This document shows positions 7,215 to 16,220 of a stretch of DNA of 64,000 nucleotides, in pieces. The stretch lies in contig JAFVAN010000003.1 in the NCBI GenBank assembly GCA_017480485.1, positions 1 to 64,000 of the forward strand. Direction: 5' to 3'. Each line of letters opens with the position of its first letter. Positions within the stretch are counted from its first letter, which is position 1. This DNA is from Ruminococcus sp. GTDB lineage: Bacteria > Bacillota_A > Clostridia > Oscillospirales > Ruminococcaceae. Under the pieces are notes generated by a model, which worked only from the letters and a program-made list of their open reading frames with translations, was not told the DNA's origin and did not search any database. A program made the position numbers and the translations under genes.

Positions 7215-9047
7215 ATGTTAAAGATGTCGAAAAACAGAAACAGGGCGGTCATTGCCCTTGCGCTGTGCTGCTGCGCGGCGCTGGGGGCCTGCTCCTTCCC
7301 GGGAGCCACCGAGATAGGAGAGACCTCTCAGCCCGCAGCCGCTGAGGCCGCTGTGGTGGACGCATTCTCCCTTGACGGGGCAGTGATAACGCTCAAATAC
7401 GAGTCCTATACATATTCGGGCAGCCCCGTGACCCCCGACGACCGCAAGGGCGCCGACGAGGTCACTGTCACTTTGGGCGGCAAGACCCTCGAAAAGGGCA
7501 AGGACTATGTGCTGAGTTACGAGAACAACGATGCTCCCGGCGTGGCGGCTGTCATTGCCGAGGGCGTGGGAGATTATTCGGGCAGCGTAAGGCTTGAATT
7601 CCCCGTGAAGCCCCCTGCGGGAGAGATAACCTCTCTTGAGACGGGAGACGGCATTACGGGCCTTCGGGTAAACTTTGCTCCCGCCGCCGACTGCGACGGC
7701 TACCAGGTGCTCTACAGCACCGCCGAGGATTTCTCGGACTATCACACCGCAGCAGCCGAGGACCCCAGGGCCGACCACATCGACCTTGACGAGGTGCCGA
7801 GGCCCGGAGAGAAATATTACGTCAAGCTTCGGCCCTATGTGAAGTTCGACGGCAATCTCTACGGCAATTTCTGTGACCCGATCGCCGAGACAGTTATGGG
7901 CAGCATCGGCAGCGTCACAATAACCGACCCCACCGTGCAGTACACGGGGGACGAGCCCAAGCTTGAGCTTGTTGTCACCGACACCTACGGCACCGAGCTG
8001 AAGACCGACGACTACACCGTCACCTTTCCGGAGTTCGACGGCATGGGAACATACACCGTGACTGTCACGGGCAAGGGCCTCTATTCCGGCACTGCCGAGG
8101 CACAGCTGCTGCTTGTGGCAGGAGACCTTGCGGACGCCGAGCTCATCGGCCTCTGCGATGTTTACAGCTACACCGAGGAGGGTGACAGCTCCGCCGAGGA
8201 TGAGCCTCCCGCAGTGGGCGTGCTCTTTGACGGCGAGCCCCTTGTGGAGGGCGAGGATTACGAGATCTACTACCTCTCCGACGCAGACGGCGGCTGGGCC
8301 TCTGTTTCTGCCAGCGGCATCGGCAACTACGGCGGCTTTGCCTCCCAGACCTTCAAGCTTGAAAAGGGCGAGTGGAAGACCGAGGAGGGCCTTGTGCGCT
8401 ACTACATCGGCGGCGACGCTGTCACGGGCCTTGTCTCCGTTGACGGCAGCACCTATTATTTCGACGAGGACGGCGTGATGCAGACGGGCTGGCAGAAGAT
8501 AGAGGACGACTATTACTGCTTTGACCGCCTTAGCGGCAAGCTCGTCAGCAACACCACCATAAACAAGGTCAAGGTGGACGGCGCTGGCAGAGCCATCGAG
8601 CTGACCACCTACCTCAAGCAGCGCATCGGCGTCATGATGCACGCCCACGAGATAATGCTTGAGGAGACCGACCCCACCGACACCATGGAGGAGAAGCGCC
8701 TGAAGCTCTTCAACTGGGAGATCTACGAGCACAGCTACAAGCAGTGGCGCCTGCTCTCCAATCTCTATTACGTCAACGACGAGTGGGATGTTCAGTTCGC
8801 CAATGATATCTTTTTGCAGGACTGCGGCTGCTGCGTTTCGGATTCCTGCGCCGTTGCCTTCCTGTTCGTTGAGATCGGCTATACCAACGTCCGCGTTTGC
8901 CACGACACGGGCCACAGCTGGGTCACCATAGACGACAAGACCTTTGACCCCGTGTTTGCCGAGGCCCGAGACTTTGACGCCAACTACGATTCCATACCCG
9001 ACGACTACAGAGCCTATCCGCCCTATTGGATAGACATTGACCAGTAA
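7215..9047 (+). CDS. Secreted lipoprotein with Ig-like/Fn3, wall-binding repeat and transglutaminase-like domains (paralogue 1)
   Basis: About 610 residues. The signal peptide ends in lipobox ALGAC (Cys near 26). An Ig-like repeat follows (about 45-130: YTYSGSPV ... KDYVLSYENN ... GDYSGSVRLEF), then a fibronectin-III-like domain (about 140-230, ending GEKYYVKLRPYV), two more Ig-like repeats, and a choline-binding-like wall repeat (YYFDEDGVMQTGWQKI). The C-terminal 170 residues hold a transglutaminase/cysteine-protease fold with Cys in CGCCVSD, His in TGHSW and Asp in FDPVF. ATG 7215 is preferred over GTG 7212 because it is 6 bases from GGAG. Crosslinking or proteolysis at the cell surface is likely, but the substrate is unknown. 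Confidence 0.82.
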   Translation: MLKMSKNRNRAVIALALCCCAALGACSFPGATEIGETSQPAAAEAAVVDAFSLDGAVITLKYESYTYSGSPVTPDDRKGADEVTVTLGGKTLEKGKDYVLSYENNDAPGVAAVIAEGVGDYSGSVRLEFPVKPPAGEITSLETGDGITGLRVNFAPAADCDGYQVLYSTAEDFSDYHTAAAEDPRADHIDLDEVPRPGEKYYVKLRPYVKFDGNLYGNFCDPIAETVMGSIGSVTITDPTVQYTGDEPKLELVVTDTYGTELKTDDYTVTFPEFDGMGTYTVTVTGKGLYSGTAEAQLLLVAGDLADAELIGLCDVYSYTEEGDSSAEDEPPAVGVLFDGEPLVEGEDYEIYYLSDADGGWASVSASGIGNYGGFASQTFKLEKGEWKTEEGLVRYYIGGDAVTGLVSVDGSTYYFDEDGVMQTGWQKIEDDYYCFDRLSGKLVSNTTINKVKVDGAGRAIELTTYLKQRIGVMMHAHEIMLEETDPTDTMEEKRLKLFNWEIYEHSYKQWRLLSNLYYVNDEWDVQFANDIFLQDCGCCVSDSCAVAFLFVEIGYTNVRVCHDTGHSWVTIDDKTFDPVFAEARDFDANYDSIPDDYRAYPPYWIDIDQ

Positions 9048-9069
9048 ACACAGCTGGGGGAGATATACC

Positions 9070-10929
9070 ATGAATAACAGAATAAAGCTGCGGCTGGCAG
9101 GGCTGCTGGCCGCTGCGGCGGCGCTGATGTCCTGCGGGATAACAGCATATGCATCCGACAGCGAAACGGTTAAGCAGGTCTTCAATTCCTCGGGAGACAT
9201 CACCGAGAACACCGAAGAGCCGGAGGATCCCGAAGAGCCCGATGAGCCTGAGGACCCCGAGCCCATATCCATAGACTCCGGAAAGATCACCCTGCGCTAT
9301 GCCTCCTATACATACGGGGGCAAGGCCGTGCGCCCCGATGCCCGAGAGCTCTCGGACGGCAGCATCGTTGACGAGCTCACAGTCAAGGCTGAGGGGAAGA
9401 AGCTTGTTAAGGACGTTGACTACACCCTTTCCTACAAGAACAACACAAAGCCCGGCACCGCCACGGTAACTGCAAAGGGCATCGGCCAGTATACGGGCAG
9501 CATCACCCGCACCTTTGTGGTGAAGCCCGCCACCAACGCCATCACAACTCTGGAGACGGGCAGAGGCATTACTGTAAACTTTGGGCGGGACACAAAGGCC
9601 GACGGCTACCAAATACTCTACAGCACCGACCGCACCTTTGCCACCTACCACAGCACAACGGTCTGGGATGTGAACAATAGCTTTGTGAATCTTACCAGCG
9701 TGCCGAAGCCGGGGGAGAAGTATTACATCAAGATGCGCTCCTTCGTGGTCTCCGACGGCAAGCGTTACGGCAACTACAGTCCCCTTCGGTCAAAGACCGT
9801 CAAGGGCACCGTCACAAAGGTCACCATCCCCCACCTTGAGTACACCTACCTCGGGCGGGCGCTGGTGCCAAGCGTAAAGGCTTGGAACTTCAAGGGCGAG
9901 AGGCTCGTTGAGGGCACGGACTACACCTGTAAGATAACCAACGCGACCAATGTTGGCACCGCCACCATCACCGTCACGGGCAAGGGCAATTACAGCGGCA
10001 CAAAGACCAAGACCTTCAAGGTGGTCAAGGCCGATCTTAGCCTTGTTAAGCTGACGGGGCTGGGGGACGTCTATTCCTACACGGGCAAGGCCGTACAGCC
10101 CGCCATGACCCTCAAATACCGCTCCCAGACCATGAAGCAGGGGAGCGACTACACGGTAAGCTATTCAAACAACGTGGACCTTGGCACTGCCACCATAAAA
10201 ATAACAGGCAAGGGCAACTTCACAGGCACCCTCACCCGCACCTTCCGCATCGAGCGCACAGGCTGGGAGACCGAGGGCGGATATAAGGTCTATTACTATA
10301 AGGGCAAAAAGATCACAGGCCTGCAAACCATCGGCTCCTATACCTATTACTTTGACTCGAAGGGCAATATGCAGTCAGGCTGGCAGAAGGTGGGAGACTA
10401 TTACCGCTGCTTTGACCGCACGAACGGCAGGATGGCCAAGAGCACTACCGTCAACAAGATAAAGGTCGATTCCGAGGGCAAGGCCTCGAGCCTTTCCTTC
10501 TACGACAAGCAGCGCATAGCCACCATGGCCTACGCTCACAAGATATTGCAGGAGATAACCGACCCCACCGACTCCATGGCGGACAAGCGCCTGAAGGCCT
10601 TCAAGTGGGTGGAGTCTCATCCATATCACCAGTGGCGCTTTGCCGTGCACTATTACTACAAGAACGACGAGTGGGACATCCTCTTCGCCAACGACGTGTT
10701 CACACGCGGAGGCGGCTGCTGCGTTTCCGATGCCGCCGCTACGGCCTTCCTCTTTACGGAGATCGGCTACAGCGATATCTGGCTGCATATCAACGACATC
10801 GGCCACGGCTATCTTGTGGTGGACGGCAGGCTCTACGACCCGCTGATCGCCGAGTATAACTGGAACCCCAATTACAACGGCAACCCAAGCATACAGAACA
10901 CTGTCCACAAAATAAGGATAGATCAGTAA
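9070..10929 (+). CDS. Secreted Ig-like/Fn3 transglutaminase-like surface protein (paralogue 2)
   Basis: 619 residues, clearly homologous along its length to the genes on both sides. Signal peptide (MNNRIKLRL..., cleavage near AYA-S; an LMSC lipobox is an alternative), an acidic Pro/Glu linker (about 45-65), an Ig-like repeat, an Fn3 domain, two more Ig-like repeats (GSDYTVSYSNN, GKGNFTGTLTRTF), a wall-binding repeat (YYFDSKGNMQSGWQKV) and the transglutaminase-like core with Cys in GGCCVSD, His in IGHGY and Asp in LYDPL. The residue after the catalytic His is Gly-Tyr rather than Ser-Trp, so substrate preference may differ. Follows paralogue 1 by 22 bases. Confidence 0.82.
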   Translation: MNNRIKLRLAGLLAAAAALMSCGITAYASDSETVKQVFNSSGDITENTEEPEDPEEPDEPEDPEPISIDSGKITLRYASYTYGGKAVRPDARELSDGSIVDELTVKAEGKKLVKDVDYTLSYKNNTKPGTATVTAKGIGQYTGSITRTFVVKPATNAITTLETGRGITVNFGRDTKADGYQILYSTDRTFATYHSTTVWDVNNSFVNLTSVPKPGEKYYIKMRSFVVSDGKRYGNYSPLRSKTVKGTVTKVTIPHLEYTYLGRALVPSVKAWNFKGERLVEGTDYTCKITNATNVGTATITVTGKGNYSGTKTKTFKVVKADLSLVKLTGLGDVYSYTGKAVQPAMTLKYRSQTMKQGSDYTVSYSNNVDLGTATIKITGKGNFTGTLTRTFRIERTGWETEGGYKVYYYKGKKITGLQTIGSYTYYFDSKGNMQSGWQKVGDYYRCFDRTNGRMAKSTTVNKIKVDSEGKASSLSFYDKQRIATMAYAHKILQEITDPTDSMADKRLKAFKWVESHPYHQWRFAVHYYYKNDEWDILFANDVFTRGGGCCVSDAAATAFLFTEIGYSDIWLHINDIGHGYLVVDGRLYDPLIAEYNWNPNYNGNPSIQNTVHKIRIDQ

Positions 10930-10945
10930 AACAGGAGGAAAGAAC

Positions 10946-12784
10946 ATGAAGAGCTTTTTTCGCAAGCAGATCATAGCTCTGGCGCTGGCCCTTGCGGCCT
11001 CCGTGACGGCCTGCGGCTTTGCGGCCTTCGCCACCCAGAACGAGCAGAACGAGGAGCCGGATCCACAGTCGGAGACGGAGCTTGAGCCCGAGCCCGAGCC
11101 GGACCCGGAGCCTATATCCATCGAGAGCGGGAAGATAACCCTGAAATATGCTTCCTACACCTTCGCGGACAAGCCTGTTACCCCCGACGCCCGAGAGCTT
11201 TCCGACGGCTCTGTGGTCAACGAGCTGACATTGAAGGTGGATGGCAAGAAGCTTACGAAGGACGTTGATTACACACTGAGCTACAAGAACAACACCAAGC
11301 CCGGCACCGCCACAGTCACCGCCACGGGAATCGGCGATTACACGGGAAGTGTCTCCCGTGACTTTGCCGTAAAGCCCAAGACCATAGCCATCACCACCCT
11401 TGAGACGGGCAACGGAATAGTTGTGAACTGGGACAAGGACGCCTCTGCCGACGGCTATCAGGTGCTCTACAGCACCGACCGCGACTTTGTCACCTACCAC
11501 AGCACCACCGTCACCGACATAAACAAGACCTATGTGAACCTTACCAATGTTCCGAGGCCCGGCGAAAAGTATTACATCAAGATGCGCGCCTTTGTTGAGG
11601 TGGGCGGCAAGCGCTACGGCAACTACAGCTCCCTGCGCTCCAAGACCGTAAAGTGGACCTTGAAGAAAATAACCATCCCATCCCTTGAGTACACCTATGT
11701 GGCCCGCGCCCTTGTGCCAAGCGTAAAGGTCTGGAACAAGGAGGGCACCAAGCTGGTGGAGGGCACAGACTATACCTGCAAGATAACCAACGCCACCAAC
11801 GTTGGCACCGCCACCATCACCGTTAAGGGCAAGGGAAATTACACAGGCACCCTTACAAAGAATTTCAAGGTGATAAAGGCCGATATCTCCAAGGCCTCGC
11901 TGAAGGGCGTTGACTCGGCCTATTCCTACACCGGAAAGGCAGTTAAGCCCACGCCTGCCCTCACCTACAAGACCAAAACCCTGAAAAACGGCACCGACTA
12001 TACTGTCTCCTATAAGAGCAACGTGGAGATCGGCACCGCCACTATCACCATCAAGGGCAAGGGCAACTTCTCCGGCTCCCGAACCAAGACCTTCAAGATA
12101 GACAGAACAGGCTGGGAGACCGAGAACGGCTGGAAGGTGTATTACTACATCGGCAAGAAGGCCACAGGCAAGTTCGACATCGGCAGCGATACCTATTACT
12201 TTGATTCCAAGGGCATCATGCAGACAGGCTGGCAGAAGATAGGCGACTATTATTACTGCTTCGACCGCCTGAACGGCAAGCTGGTAAAGGGCACCACCAT
12301 CAACAAGATCAAGGTGGACTCCACGGGCAAGGCCGTTGACCTGACCACCTACGGCAAGCAGCGCATAGCCACCATGATGCACGCCCACCAGATAGTGCTG
12401 GAGCAGACCAAGCCCACCGACACAATGGCCGAGAAGCGCCTGAAGGTCTTCAAGTGGGAATACTCCACCCACCCCTACAAGCAGTGGAGACTCATCAACA
12501 ACGTTTACCGCCAGAGCGACGAGTGGGATATCCTGTTTGCGAATGATATCTTCGTCCGGGGCAGCGGCTGCTGTGTTGCCGACGCCTGCGCGGCTGCCTT
12601 CCTCTTCCTCGAGATAGGCTATACCGACATCTGGGCCTGCCACGACACAGGCCACGGCTGGATGACCATGGGCGGCAGGCTCTACGACCCCCTGTTTGCC
12701 GAGGCGAGGGATTTCAACGCCAACTACAACGCCGTAGGCTCCGACTACAGGATCAATCCTCCCTTCAAGATCAGAATAGACTGA
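10946..12784 (+). CDS. Secreted Ig-like/Fn3 transglutaminase-like surface protein (paralogue 3)
   Basis: 612 residues, third tandem paralogue, 16 bases after the second, with AGGAGG at the right distance. Signal peptide with both a possible lipobox (VTAC) and an AFA-T cleavage site; acidic Glu/Pro linker (about 30-55); Ig-like, Fn3 and two Ig-like repeats (DYTVSYKSN, GKGNFSGSRTKTF); wall-binding repeat (YYFDSKGIMQTGWQKI); transglutaminase-like core with GCCVAD, TGHGW and LYDPL. The Ig-like and Fn3 parts of copies 2 and 3 are closer to each other than to copy 1, suggesting stepwise duplication. A terminator follows. Confidence 0.82.
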   Translation: MKSFFRKQIIALALALAASVTACGFAAFATQNEQNEEPDPQSETELEPEPEPDPEPISIESGKITLKYASYTFADKPVTPDARELSDGSVVNELTLKVDGKKLTKDVDYTLSYKNNTKPGTATVTATGIGDYTGSVSRDFAVKPKTIAITTLETGNGIVVNWDKDASADGYQVLYSTDRDFVTYHSTTVTDINKTYVNLTNVPRPGEKYYIKMRAFVEVGGKRYGNYSSLRSKTVKWTLKKITIPSLEYTYVARALVPSVKVWNKEGTKLVEGTDYTCKITNATNVGTATITVKGKGNYTGTLTKNFKVIKADISKASLKGVDSAYSYTGKAVKPTPALTYKTKTLKNGTDYTVSYKSNVEIGTATITIKGKGNFSGSRTKTFKIDRTGWETENGWKVYYYIGKKATGKFDIGSDTYYFDSKGIMQTGWQKIGDYYYCFDRLNGKLVKGTTINKIKVDSTGKAVDLTTYGKQRIATMMHAHQIVLEQTKPTDTMAEKRLKVFKWEYSTHPYKQWRLINNVYRQSDEWDILFANDIFVRGSGCCVADACAAAFLFLEIGYTDIWACHDTGHGWMTMGGRLYDPLFAEARDFNANYNAVGSDYRINPPFKIRID

Positions 12785-12796
12785 TTAAGACACCCT

Positions 12797-12829
12797 GCGC
12801 CTTCCCGATAGTTCGGGAGGGCGCTTTTT
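12797..12829 (+). terminator. Terminator after transglutaminase-like cluster
   Basis: GCGCCTTCCCGA / TCGGGAGGGCGC stem with a TAGT loop and a T5 tail, just after the stop of the third paralogue. Confidence 0.88.
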
Positions 12830-12884
12830 CGTTCCTTAGTGTAGAATAAAAGCAGGCAGCTATTCAAGGCTATGATCGTGCCAA

Positions 12885-12986
12885 CGTACCGCGAGGGAGC
12901 CGCTTTGCTTCACACAGTTGTAAACGAGCTTGCGAGTGCTCACGCGATTTGCCCCGTCGGGGCACCGACTTTGCTCAAAGTTGACA
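12885..12986 (+). repeat. Dispersed intergenic repeat, copy A
   Basis: Shares with copy C (38371-38468) a 25-base identical block beginning ACAGTTGTAAACGAG at 12914, flanked by a GCGAGGGA-like left part and a TCACGCGA...TGC.CCGTCG right part. Copy B (35221-35312, opposite strand) matches the outer parts. Copy A ends at the TTGACA of the promoter for the SDR/Nfn genes. The 290-base gene-free stretch 12785-13074 holds only a terminator, this repeat and that promoter. Confidence 0.75.
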
Positions 12987-13009
12987 ATCGCGCTCTTTTA
13001 TGATAAAAT
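12981..13009 (+). promoter_or_regulatory. Promoter for the SDR-nfnAB operon
   Basis: TTGACA (12981-12986), 17-base spacer and TAAAAT (13004-13009). The -35 box coincides with the right end of the dispersed repeat. Confidence 0.7.
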
Positions 13010-13074
13010 TAAAATGTATAATTATGCGATGAAATAATATGATAATAGTAAAACTTGTATTGGAGGAATCAGAC

Positions 13075-13848
13075 ATGAAAAACTATTTTGACCTTACGGG
13101 ACAGGTGGCCGTTGTTACGGGCGCCTCTACCGGGCTGGGCGTGCAGATGGCTAAGGCACTGGCAAATCAGGGAGCTAAGATCGTCTGCATGGCAAGAAGG
13201 CAGCACCTCATCGACGAGGTGGCGGAGGAGATATCAAAGACCTATGGCGTAGAGGCCATCGGCGTTGCCTGCGATATCACCGAGACGGCCAGAGTCGAGG
13301 CCGCGGTAAAGACCGTAATGGACAAATTTGGAAGGATAGATATCCTAATAAACAACGCCGGCACAGGCGCCGTGGCCCCCGCCGAGCAGATCACCGACGC
13401 CCAGTTCGAGAACGAGGTGAACATCGACCTCTTCGGCTCCTTCAAGGTGGCAAGGGAGGTTGCAAAGCAGGCCATGCTGCCCGCAGGCTACGGCAGGATA
13501 ATAAATATCGCCTCCATGTACGGCATGGTTGGCAATAAGGTTGCCCCCTGCGCACCCTATCACGCTGCCAAGGGCGGCGTCATCAATATGACCCGCGCAC
13601 TGGCCGCCGAGTGGGGCGAGAAGGGCATCACCGTCAACGTCATCTGCCCCGGATATTTCTACACCCCCCTCACCGAGGACACCCTCAACTCCGAGTTCTT
13701 TGTAAACTACGCAAAGACCATGATACCCCTCGCCCGTTACGGCAGAGAGGGGGAGCTCGACACAGCGGCGCTGTTCTTTGCCTCGCCCCTGAGCTCCTAT
13801 GTAAACGGCACCGTGCTGCCCGTGGACGGCGGCTACACCGCGCTCTGA
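13075..13848 (+). CDS. SDR-family oxidoreductase (gluconate 5-dehydrogenase / KduD-like)
   Basis: 257 residues, the classical short-chain dehydrogenase length. The Rossmann motif TGASTGLG (about 16-23) binds NAD(P), NNAG is near 96-99, the active-site Ser is in IINIAS, and the catalytic Tyr and Lys are in YHAAK (about 162-166). The C-terminal YVNGTVLPVDGGYTAL is typical of FabG/gluconate-5-dehydrogenase/KduD relatives. ATG 13075 is chosen because GGAGG lies 8 bases upstream. It probably acts on a sugar acid or ketone. Lying 29 bases before nfnA, it may consume or supply NAD(P)H balanced by Nfn. Confidence 0.88.
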   Translation: MKNYFDLTGQVAVVTGASTGLGVQMAKALANQGAKIVCMARRQHLIDEVAEEISKTYGVEAIGVACDITETARVEAAVKTVMDKFGRIDILINNAGTGAVAPAEQITDAQFENEVNIDLFGSFKVAREVAKQAMLPAGYGRIINIASMYGMVGNKVAPCAPYHAAKGGVINMTRALAAEWGEKGITVNVICPGYFYTPLTEDTLNSEFFVNYAKTMIPLARYGREGELDTAALFFASPLSSYVNGTVLPVDGGYTAL

Positions 13849-13877
13849 TGCGCCTGACCCTTTGGGAGTGATCTCTG

Positions 13878-14732
13878 ATGTATAAGATAGTAAATAAAAA
13901 AATACTGAACAGCCTTGTGGCCGAGATGGACATTGAAGCCCCGCTGGTGGCCCGCAAGGCCCAGCCGGGACAGTTCATCATCCTGCGGGTGGACGAGGAT
14001 GGCGAGCGCATCCCCCTGACCGTGGCAGGCACCGACCCCGAGGCAGGCACCGTAAAGATAATCTTCCGCGGTGTGGGCGCCACAACCATCGCCCTCTATT
14101 CAAAGCAGCAGGGCGAGTATATTCAGGACTTTGTTGGCCCCCTGGGCGTGCCGACGAAGGTGGAGGGCCTAAAAAAGGTCTGTATCATCGGCGGCGGCGT
14201 GGGCTGCGCCATAGCCCTGCCCATCGCCCAGAAGCTGCACAGCATGGGCGCCGAGGTCGTGAGCATCGCAGGCTTTCGCAGCCGTGACCTGCTCATCCTC
14301 GAGGAGGAGTTCACCGCCTGCTCGGACAGGCTTGTGATAATGACCGACGACGGCTCCTACGGCAGGCACGGAAATGTGACCGTGCCGCTGAAAGAGATGC
14401 TGGACAGCGGCGAGCGCTTTGACGAGATAATAACCATCGGCCCGCTGATAATGATGAAATTTGTGGTGGAGGCCGCCAGACCCTACGGCATACCCGTGAC
14501 CGTGTCCATGAACCCCATCATGATAGACGGCACCGGGATGTGCGGCGGCTGCCGCCTTACCCTCAATCAGGAAGGCAGGCGCGTGACCAAATTTGCCTGT
14601 GTGGACGGCCCCGACTTCAACGGCTACGAGGTGGACTTTGACGAGGCCATGTCCCGCGGCACCATCTACAGCGACTTCGAGAAAAAGGCCTATGACGAGG
14701 CCTGCAACCTGTTCAGGATAGGGGAGGTGTGA
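13878..14732 (+). CDS. nfnA: NADH-dependent ferredoxin:NADP+ oxidoreductase, small subunit (NfnA)
   Basis: 284 residues, with an FAD/NAD-binding ferredoxin-reductase-like fold as in dihydroorotate dehydrogenase electron-transfer subunits. An FAD-binding beta barrel (1-95) precedes the NAD-binding half (IIGGGVGCAIALPIAQ, about 98-113). C-terminal Cys residues in MCGGCR and FACVDGP are the [2Fe-2S] ligands. Length and an immediately downstream NfnB-like gene match the electron-bifurcating Nfn complex, which couples NADH and reduced ferredoxin oxidation to NADP+ reduction. A sulfide dehydrogenase-like (SudB) label would be the alternative for the same family. Confidence 0.88.
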   Translation: MYKIVNKKILNSLVAEMDIEAPLVARKAQPGQFIILRVDEDGERIPLTVAGTDPEAGTVKIIFRGVGATTIALYSKQQGEYIQDFVGPLGVPTKVEGLKKVCIIGGGVGCAIALPIAQKLHSMGAEVVSIAGFRSRDLLILEEEFTACSDRLVIMTDDGSYGRHGNVTVPLKEMLDSGERFDEIITIGPLIMMKFVVEAARPYGIPVTVSMNPIMIDGTGMCGGCRLTLNQEGRRVTKFACVDGPDFNGYEVDFDEAMSRGTIYSDFEKKAYDEACNLFRIGEV

Positions 14733-14735
14733 CCT

Positions 14736-16148
14736 GTGGCAGTAGAACCTAAAAAGCACGAGATGCCCACTCAGGCCCCTGAGGTCCGGGCGCATAATTT
14801 TGACGAGGTGGCAAGAGGCTACACCGAGGAGATAGCCGTGGCCGAGGCCCAGCGCTGCCTTAACTGCAAGAACCGCCCCTGCGTCGAGGGCTGCCCCGTG
14901 AACATCGAGATACCGGATTTTATCTCAAAGATAAAGGACCGAGATTACGAGGGCGCATATAGGATAATCAGCCGCTCCTCCTCGCTGCCTGCGGTCTGCG
15001 GAAGGGTCTGCCCTCAGGAGAGCCAGTGTGAGAGCCGCTGCACCCTCGGCAAGCGCTTCGAGCCCGTTGGCATCGGCAGGCTGGAGCGTTTCGTGGCGGA
15101 CTACCACAATCAGAATTCCGAAGAGCTGCCCGAGAAGGCCGCACCCAACGGCCACAGGGTAGCAGTTATCGGCTCGGGGCCCTCTGGTCTCACCTGCGCC
15201 GGAGACCTGGCAAAGCGGGGCTATGACGTAACGGTCTACGAGGCCCTGCACATGGCGGGGGGCGTGCTGGTATACGGCATACCCGAGTTCCGCCTGCCCA
15301 AGGAGATCGTCCGCAAGGAGACTGACACCCTCCGGGCCCTTGGCGTAAAGCTGGAGACCAACGTGGTCATCGGCAAGACCCTGACCGTTGACGAGCTGTT
15401 TGAAATGGGCTTCGAGGCCGTGTTCATCGGCTCCGGCGCGGGGCTGCCTAATTTCATGGGCATACCGGGAGAGACCCTGAAGGGCGTTTATTCCGCCAAC
15501 GAGTTTCTGACCCGCAGCAATCTTATGAAGGCCTACCGCGACAAGCCCGTAACGCCCATCATGAAGGGCGGAAGAGTGGCAGTAGTGGGCGGCGGCAACG
15601 TTGCCATGGATGCCGCCCGCACTGCCCTGCGGCTTGGTGCCGAGAAGGTGACAGTTGTATACCGCCGCTCCGAGGCCGAGCTCCCCGCACGCCGCGAAGA
15701 GGTGGAGCACGCTCAGGAGGAGGGCATTGAGTTCAGGATGCTCACAAACCCCGTGGAGATACTGGGCTATCAGAACCCCGACGACCGCCGCGACCCGAAG
15801 AACGGCTTCGTCACCGGGATGCGGGTGATAAAGATGCAGCTGGGCGACCCCGACGAGCGGGGCAGGCGCAGTGTAACACCCATCGAGGGCAGCGAGTACG
15901 AGCTCCCCTTTGATGTGGTCATCATTGCCATCGGAACCTCTCCGAACCCGCTTATCAAGAACACCACCCAGGGCCTCGAGGTCAACCGTCGGGGCGGCAT
16001 TGTCGTCACCGAGGAAGGCCTGACCAGCAGGGAGAACGTCTACGCGGGCGGAGACGCCGTAACAGGCGCTGCCACAGTTATCTCTGCCATGGGCGCAGGC
16101 AAGAAAGCCGCCGCTGCGATAGACAGGCATTTTCGCGGTGAATCATGA
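14736..16148 (+). CDS. nfnB: NADPH-dependent oxidoreductase, large subunit of Nfn (GltD/SudA-like)
   Basis: 470 residues. The N-terminal Cys clusters CLNCKNRPCVEGCP (about 41-54) and CGRVCPQESQC (about 88-98) bind two [4Fe-4S] centres. An FAD motif (VIGSGPSGLTCAG, about 147-159) and an NADP motif (VVGGGNVAMDAART, about 287-300) follow. GTG 14736 is 3 bases after the nfnA stop, with GGAGG upstream, so the pair is coupled. Labels such as 'NADPH-dependent glutamate synthase small subunit' refer to the same fold; no glutamate synthase large subunit is present, and the NfnA neighbour supports Nfn. Confidence 0.9.
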   Translation: MAVEPKKHEMPTQAPEVRAHNFDEVARGYTEEIAVAEAQRCLNCKNRPCVEGCPVNIEIPDFISKIKDRDYEGAYRIISRSSSLPAVCGRVCPQESQCESRCTLGKRFEPVGIGRLERFVADYHNQNSEELPEKAAPNGHRVAVIGSGPSGLTCAGDLAKRGYDVTVYEALHMAGGVLVYGIPEFRLPKEIVRKETDTLRALGVKLETNVVIGKTLTVDELFEMGFEAVFIGSGAGLPNFMGIPGETLKGVYSANEFLTRSNLMKAYRDKPVTPIMKGGRVAVVGGGNVAMDAARTALRLGAEKVTVVYRRSEAELPARREEVEHAQEEGIEFRMLTNPVEILGYQNPDDRRDPKNGFVTGMRVIKMQLGDPDERGRRSVTPIEGSEYELPFDVVIIAIGTSPNPLIKNTTQGLEVNRRGGIVVTEEGLTSRENVYAGGDAVTGAATVISAMGAGKKAAAAIDRHFRGES

Positions 16149-16155
16149 TATCGAC

Positions 16156-16183
16156 GGCTGACGGCTGCCATAAGCTGTCAGCC
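16156..16183 (+). terminator. Weak hairpin after nfnB
   Basis: GGCTGAC ... GTCAGCC stem with a 14-base loop and no T-run. It may be a partial terminator or processing site between nfnB and the MFS gene. Confidence 0.35.
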
Positions 16184-16220
16184 GAATTAATAATAAGAAG
16201 AACAAAGAAAAGGACCGACC

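Noticed and set aside
7218..9290. A 690-codon minus-strand ORF
   Set aside because: It is antisense to transglutaminase-like paralogues 1 and 2; its sequence is low-complexity Val/Ala/Gly typical of a shadow of GC-rich genes.
10790..12655. A 621-codon minus-strand ORF
   Set aside because: Shadow of paralogue 3 with no start signal or known motif; the plus strand has signal peptide, domains and ribosome site.
14736..16148. Glutamate synthase small subunit (GltD)
   Set aside because: No large subunit is present and an NfnA-type gene is immediately upstream, so NfnB is the better call.
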